From assembly GCA_023422005.1 (NCBI GenBank), contig JAEZSC010000017.1, positions 1 to 62,951 of the forward strand: 62,951 nucleotides of DNA, read 5' to 3'. The position numbers and the translations under genes were made by a program. Positions 59,329 to 62,951 of the stretch are shown here, in pieces. The notes beneath the pieces were generated by a model, which was not told the DNA's origin, made no database searches, and saw only the letters and a program-made list of their open reading frames with translations. This stretch comes from Bacillota bacterium. Lineage in GTDB: Bacteria > Bacillota > Clostridia > Christensenellales > UMGS416. Within the stretch, counting starts at the first letter, position 1; each line of letters starts with the position of its first letter.

Positions 59329-60519
59329 ATGAAGAAAAATAAGATCGATTTCCGCTTTGATGAGGATATTTGCACCCATTTCGCCGACGAACCGTCCCAA
59401 TACATGGGCGCCGTTACGCCGCCGATCTTTGCAACCAGCATCCATGCCTTTGATACGATGGAGGACATGAACCGCGCGCCCAACGACGGCGACGGTCGCT
59501 ACATCTACGGGCGCGTGTGCAACCCGACGGTTGAAATCTTTGAAAAGAAAGTTGCCGCGTTGGAGCGTGCGGAAATGGCGGTTGCCTTCGGTTCAGGCGC
59601 GGCGGCGCTGGCATCTGTTCTGACAGCCTTCGTCTCAGCGGGCGATCATATAGTCATGATGGAGAGCGCCTATGGTTCCGCTCAGGAATGCGTCAGGCAG
59701 TTGGCGCGGTTCAACGTCGGCTGCTCCCTTGTCACCGGCTGGGACATGGACGAGCTCATCGGCGCGCTGCAGGCGCACACCAAACTGATCTATCTGGAAA
59801 GCCCGTCTTCCATGACATTCACGCTGCAGGACTTGAGGGCCGTCGCGCAGGTTGCCAGATCCAGGGGCATACTGACCGCCATCGACAACACCTGGGCGAC
59901 CCCGCTTCACCAAAAGCCAATAACGATGGGCATCGACATAACGATGCACACCGTATCCAAGTACATCGGCGGCCACTCGGACCTGATCGCCGGCATTGTG
60001 TGCGGTTCACAGGTGTTGATGCGTAAGATTCGGGACTTCCGCTCCACCTACGGCGGTATCTTGAGCCCGTTCGATGCGTTCCTCGCCATACGCGGCTTGC
60101 GCACGCTGCCGGTGCGCCTTGCCGCCCACGAAAAAGCAGCGCTCAAGGTCGCTAAGTTCCTGGAAAAGCACCCCGCGGTGGAACGGGTGATATACCCTGC
60201 GCTGGAAAGCCACCCGCAGCACGTGCTGTACCGCAGGCAGATGAGCGGTGCCTGCGGGCTGATTACGTTCGTTCCCAAGGGCGCCACGCTGAAGGATGCC
60301 GCGAAGATTGTGGACAACCTGAGATACTTCCATATTACATGCAGCTGGGGTGGGTATGAGTCCCTGGCTATCGCGTTTACGATCGATCCGCAGGGCAGCG
60401 CCGGCAAATTTTACGGACTCCAATCCTCCGGCGCTGTGCGCATCCATGTAGGCACGGAAAACACCGAGCTGTTGATGGAGGATCTTGCTGAAGCGCTCAA
60501 AATAGAGCTTGCTGAATAA
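59329..60519 (+). CDS. Cys/Met metabolism PLP-dependent enzyme
   Basis: A 396-residue fold-type I PLP enzyme of the cystathionine gamma-synthase/beta-lyase/methionine gamma-lyase family. YIYGRVCNPTVEIFE near the N-terminus, AVAFGSGAAAL for phosphate binding, DNTWATP for the pyridine Asp, and catalytic Lys211 in HTVSKYIGGHSD are all present. AAGGAG precedes the ATG. Exact activity (gamma-lyase, beta-lyase or synthase) cannot be read from sequence. It stands alone, between the exporter and the recombinase module. Confidence 0.9.
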   Translation: MKKNKIDFRFDEDICTHFADEPSQYMGAVTPPIFATSIHAFDTMEDMNRAPNDGDGRYIYGRVCNPTVEIFEKKVAALERAEMAVAFGSGAAALASVLTAFVSAGDHIVMMESAYGSAQECVRQLARFNVGCSLVTGWDMDELIGALQAHTKLIYLESPSSMTFTLQDLRAVAQVARSRGILTAIDNTWATPLHQKPITMGIDITMHTVSKYIGGHSDLIAGIVCGSQVLMRKIRDFRSTYGGILSPFDAFLAIRGLRTLPVRLAAHEKAALKVAKFLEKHPAVERVIYPALESHPQHVLYRRQMSGACGLITFVPKGATLKDAAKIVDNLRYFHITCSWGGYESLAIAFTIDPQGSAGKFYGLQSSGAVRIHVGTENTELLMEDLAEALKIELAE

Positions 60520-60530
60520 TCAGCAAGCTC
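60505..60530 (+). terminator. Hairpin over the PLP-gene stop codon
   Basis: GAGCTTGCTGA and TCAGCAAGCTC form a perfect 11-bp stem with loop ATAA, which contains the end of the stop codon. No T tract follows. A second inverted repeat about 60541-60588 (GCGCC/GGCGC-type arms with CTCAA/TTGAG) precedes a T-rich run. Confidence 0.55.
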
Positions 60531-60682
60531 GCATCGAAAGGCGCCCTCAATACCTATTCAATCCCTATAAAATCGCTTTGAGGCGCATAATAGACATTTT
60601 TTAAGGGCGACAGTGGGTAGCCATGTCGCTCTCATCCTTCTTTTGGATTGGTCTAGTACGCCTTTATATCGTTTTATTCTCT

Positions 60683-60711
60683 TCATATTTGCTTATGTGG
60701 TGCATAGCTAT
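60683..60711 (+). promoter_or_regulatory. Candidate mother-cell sigma-E/sigma-K-like promoter
   Basis: TCATATT (60683-60689) and CATAGCTAT (60703-60711) are separated by 13 bp. The -35 fits the sigma-E pattern and the -10 shares CATA with sigma-E and sigma-K elements, but neither match is perfect. It faces the small gene and the recombinase gene. Confidence 0.35.
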
Positions 60712-60727
60712 TTATGGGGTGTGGGCC

Positions 60728-60859
60728 ATGAAAAATGAGGAGAATTGTGTGCTGTGCAAGAGCGTCTTTAAAAACGGTGGAACGGTATCCAAAGAAGAGT
60801 TCACCCGTATTTGGATACACCTTATCAATCAACTGTCGAAATTAAAGCAAAACAATTAG
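60728..60859 (+). CDS. Small protein upstream of recombinase
   Basis: A 43-residue protein beginning MKNEENCVLCKSVFKNGG, with a CxxC pair and a C-terminal amphipathic helix rich in Lys and Gln. The frame is open upstream (to 60623) but that part is a hydrophobic, AT-rich stretch without a ribosome site. It ends 30 bp before the recombinase start. Position and size would suit a recombination directionality factor, but there is no sequence evidence for it. Confidence 0.45.
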   Translation: MKNEENCVLCKSVFKNGGTVSKEEFTRIWIHLINQLSKLKQNN

Positions 60860-60889
60860 CGTATACGCATACCTGGGCTTGAGTTAGCA

Positions 60890-62470
60890 ATGCAGAAAAG
60901 GGAACATGTGTATATGAAGGCTGCCATCTACTGCCGCTTGTCAGAGGAAGATCGCAATAAAAAGAGTGATTCAGATGACAGCGAAAGCATACAGAATCAA
61001 AAATCGATTCTGCTACAATATGCTTTTAGCCAGGGATGGGAAATCTATAGCATCTATAGCGATGATGATTATACCGGGGCTGATCGGTACAGACCGGAAT
61101 TCGTTCGCTTATTGCAGGATGCGGAGAAAAAGAAGTTCGATATCGTATTGTGCAAGACCCAATCCAGATTTACCCGTGAAATTGAGTTGGTTGAGAAATA
61201 CATTCATGGCTTGTTTCTCGAATGGAACATTCGCTTTATCGGTCTGTTTGATCATGCGGACACAGCCGTTAAAGGGAACAAGAAAAGTCGCCAGATTAAT
61301 GGATTGGTCAATGAATGGTACCTGGAAGATCTCTCGGAAAACATAAAGGGTGTGTTCACGAACAAACGCAAGCAAGGAAAACATATTGGGTCATTTGCCC
61401 TATACGGATACAGGAAGGATCCGGATCAAAAGGGGCACTTAATAATTGATGATGAAGCAGCTGAGGTTGTCCGTGAAGTCTTTGCGCTCTTTGCGCAAGG
61501 ATATGGGAAAACGGCAATTGCTCGTTTGCTTAATGATAGGGGCATCCCCAATCCTACAGAGTACAAAAGGCAAAAGGGCTTACGCTACAAGCAACCCAAA
61601 TCAAAGCAAAGCACATTGTGGAGGTATTCTGCCATAGCAGATATGCTCTCAAATGAGATATACATTGGGAACATGGTGCAAGGCAAGTATGGCTCTGTCT
61701 CATACAAAACCAAAAAAAACAAACCACGCCCCAGAAAGGATTGGTATTCTGTTGAAGGGACCCATGAACCCATAGTTGGTCAGGAGCTATGGGGCCTTGT
61801 ACAGGGTTTGCTTCGTGAAAGAGCGAAGCCTTTCTGTATGGGGCAGGTTGGGTTGTTTGCCAGAAAAGTTCGTTGCAGTTTCTGCGGCTATACGATGCGA
61901 TCCACAAAGCATGCCAGTGGAAGGCACTACTTAACTTGCTCGAATCGTCATTGCTCTAAGGATGCTTGTCCGGGTGCTTTCATTTCAGTCGAAAAACTCA
62001 AGAAAATGGTCTTGAGTGAACTAAATCGTCTGGCTGCTGAGTTTCTTGACATAAACGTGCTCGAACAAGGTTTGTCTTTTGCTGATAATCTCCTGCTTAA
62101 AAAAAAACAGTTCGATGCCGATATTACTTCATACGAAAAGAAGCTGAATGTCTGCAAGAAGGGTATTCAGGTTCTATACATAGATCGTATCAATGGTATC
62201 ATATCAGATAGCGAATTCGGCGACATGTCCCAGAATTTCAGGCTTGAACGCGAACGACTGGAACACACGATTGAAGAACGCAAGCTGCAGTTGAAGATGA
62301 CAGATCGACAGATGGCCACCCAAGAGAGCCGTAGGCAGCTTGCCGAACGGTATGCACAACTTGATGACCTTGACCGATTGACTGTCATTAGCCTGATCGA
62401 CCATATTTCTGTTGGCAAACGAATTCCTGGTTCTTATGATGTGCCCATTGAGATCCATTGGAACTTTTAA
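60890..62470 (+). CDS. Large serine recombinase (site-specific integrase)
   Basis: A 526-residue large serine recombinase, the probable integrase/excisionase of the element. The catalytic Ser18 lies in YCRLSEED; the resolvase domain ends near residue 165. A recombinase domain follows, with GSFALYGYRKDP and a zinc ribbon (CSFC ... CSNRHC) about residues 324-356. A coiled-coil region (about 395-490) is typical of large serine integrases. An alternative start is the ATG at 60914 (MKAAIYCRLS). The gene is AT-rich compared with most of the window. It ends 30 bp from the right att core. Confidence 0.93.
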   Translation: MQKREHVYMKAAIYCRLSEEDRNKKSDSDDSESIQNQKSILLQYAFSQGWEIYSIYSDDDYTGADRYRPEFVRLLQDAEKKKFDIVLCKTQSRFTREIELVEKYIHGLFLEWNIRFIGLFDHADTAVKGNKKSRQINGLVNEWYLEDLSENIKGVFTNKRKQGKHIGSFALYGYRKDPDQKGHLIIDDEAAEVVREVFALFAQGYGKTAIARLLNDRGIPNPTEYKRQKGLRYKQPKSKQSTLWRYSAIADMLSNEIYIGNMVQGKYGSVSYKTKKNKPRPRKDWYSVEGTHEPIVGQELWGLVQGLLRERAKPFCMGQVGLFARKVRCSFCGYTMRSTKHASGRHYLTCSNRHCSKDACPGAFISVEKLKKMVLSELNRLAAEFLDINVLEQGLSFADNLLLKKKQFDADITSYEKKLNVCKKGIQVLYIDRINGIISDSEFGDMSQNFRLERERLEHTIEERKLQLKMTDRQMATQESRRQLAERYAQLDDLDRLTVISLIDHISVGKRIPGSYDVPIEIHWNF

Positions 62471-62484
62471 AAATGTTGCCCTTG

Positions 62485-62901
62485 TCACATTGCACCATCC
62501 GCTGCCAGGTCTTCATAAATATCGGTGATTGGGTCGCCTTTGCTCTGCAGAACAGCGGCCGTAAACGGCATGCCGCTGGCGCCTTGCGGGTATACGCCGT
62601 TGCCGTGGTCCACAAAGTATTCGCCACCGGCAGCCTTGATCTGCTCGCACGTGGCGCCCTCCAGCAGCTGGCGCACCATAGCGCCGACCATTTCGAAGTG
62701 CCCGAGTTCCTCGGTGCCAATATCGTTCAGCGTGGCCCGGGCGATGTCGATGGGCATGGCGTAACGCTGGGACAGATAGCGCAGCGATGCGGCCATTTCG
62801 CCGTCGGGGCCGCCATACTGCGTGATGATCAGTTTTGCCATGCGCGGGTCAGGGCGCATGATACGGACCGGATACTGTAACGACTTCTGATAAGCCCACA
62901 T
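62485..62901 (-). CDS. cotJC: cotJC, 5' segment (interrupted spore-coat gene)
   Basis: The minus strand from 62901 encodes the first 132 residues of CotJC, a manganese-catalase-like protein of the spore coat. Conserved parts are LAKLIITQYGGPDGE-like AKLIITQYGGPDGE, ASLRYLSQRYAMP and IGTEELGHFEMVG, which carry metal-ligand Glu and His. The frame leaves host sequence at 62501 and ends a few codons later in element DNA (ADGAM, stop at 62487-62485). GGGGGTGA precedes the ATG. The rest of the gene is at 42727-42900. In this state the protein would be truncated by about 57 residues. Confidence 0.9.
   Translation of the reverse strand: MWAYQKSLQYPVRIMRPDPRMAKLIITQYGGPDGEMAASLRYLSQRYAMPIDIARATLNDIGTEELGHFEMVGAMVRQLLEGATCEQIKAAGGEYFVDHGNGVYPQGASGMPFTAAVLQSKGDPITDIYEDLAADGAM
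62501..62505. other. Right attachment core of the cotJC element
   Basis: GCTGC here matches 42896-42900. Sequence to the right continues cotJC and sequence to the left is element DNA, ending 30 bp from the recombinase stop. Confidence 0.7.
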
Positions 62902-62907
62902 TCACAT

Positions 62908-62951
62908 TCACCCCCTGGGAACCGAGGTTGGGTTGGCGCCCCTCTGCCAAG
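62908..62951 (-). CDS. 3' end of the preceding gene, probably cotJB
   Basis: The last 13 codons (WQRGANPTSVPRG) and a stop at 62910-62908 lie 6 bp upstream of cotJC. In spore formers cotJB is normally directly upstream of cotJC, and CotJB proteins tend to end with a Trp-containing tail. The visible part is too short to be sure. Confidence 0.4.
   Translation of the reverse strand, partial: WQRGANPTSVPRG

Larger units (their letters stand above)
42896..62505. mobile_element. 19.6-kb serine-recombinase element inserted in cotJC
   Basis: The boundaries come from the two halves of cotJC, which face each other across this region, and from the shared 5-bp core. Excision between the cores would restore cotJC without a scar. 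The large serine recombinase gene ends 30 bp inside the right end, as in skin and phage-like elements. The left arm is on the minus strand (SRAP, polymerase, DUF4914, DUF2294) and the right arm on the plus strand. No capsid, tail, terminase, relaxase or conjugation genes are visible. The recombinase module is much more AT-rich than most of the cargo, so the element looks composite. Confidence 0.85.

Noticed and set aside
42896..62505. Prophage or integrative conjugative element
   Set aside because: No capsid, portal, terminase, tail, lysis, relaxase, coupling or secretion genes could be recognised. Only the serine recombinase is shared with such elements.
1..62951. CRISPR arrays, tRNA and rRNA genes
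   Set aside because: No regularly spaced repeats, cloverleaf-like sequences with CCA ends, or conserved rRNA stretches were noticed on either strand.

Overview
The window looks like a chromosomal segment of a GC-rich (roughly 60% or more by eye), spore-forming, anaerobic Firmicute, probably a Clostridia-type gut or plant-fibre bacterium. The evidence is an LplB/LplC/LipO-type sugar uptake system, an oxygen-sensitive glycyl radical enzyme with its activase, GntR/LacI- and AraC-type regulators of glycan loci, a LiaSR-like two-component system and spore-coat cotJ genes.

Region 1 (1-17220) is a glycoside locus. A GntR/LacI hybrid regulator precedes a long plus-strand operon: two permeases, a lipoprotein binding protein, glycyl radical activase and enzyme, GH2, GH38 and two URO-D-superfamily proteins; a third URO-D protein enters from the left edge. 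Region 2 (17267-22441) is an ABC-2 exporter divergent from a histidine kinase/response regulator pair. Region 3 (22496-31646) is a second sugar locus: a divergent GH2 enzyme, two cupin phosphoglucose-isomerase-like proteins, a HutC-type regulator, a ROK kinase, a long phosphomannose isomerase and GH42. Region 4 (31885-37519) is an AraC-led operon of a TIM-barrel isomerase-like protein, an Old-Yellow-Enzyme relative, an SDR and a large flavoprotein.

Region 5 (37520-42729) holds the NAD-salvage genes pncB and pncA. The gap between the flavoprotein and pncB carries two different accessory genes in tandem (a coiled-coil GIY-YIG-like protein and a PH-domain-like protein). Each is framed by a copy of the flavoprotein 3' end and of the pncB 3' end, so one hotspot seems to have been filled twice.

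Region 6 (42896-62505) is the most notable feature: a 19.6-kb element inserted inside cotJC. The cotJC 5' part lies at the right edge (62901-62501) and the 3' part 19.6 kb away (42900-42727). The junctions share GCTGC, and joining them restores an uninterrupted 189-codon frame. A large serine recombinase gene ends 30 bp from the right junction. The layout matches sporulation intervening elements such as skin in sigK, but the cargo differs: an SRAP protein, a Y-family polymerase behind a LexA box, a DUF4914-like P-loop protein, a DUF2294 protein, a GGDEF protein with a ribbon-helix-helix tail, a GNAT-Rnk fusion, a molybdenum-hydroxylase operon, an ABC-2 exporter behind an attenuator-like leader, and a PLP enzyme. 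I see no phage structural or conjugation genes. All functions are inferred by reading the sequence; no searches were run.
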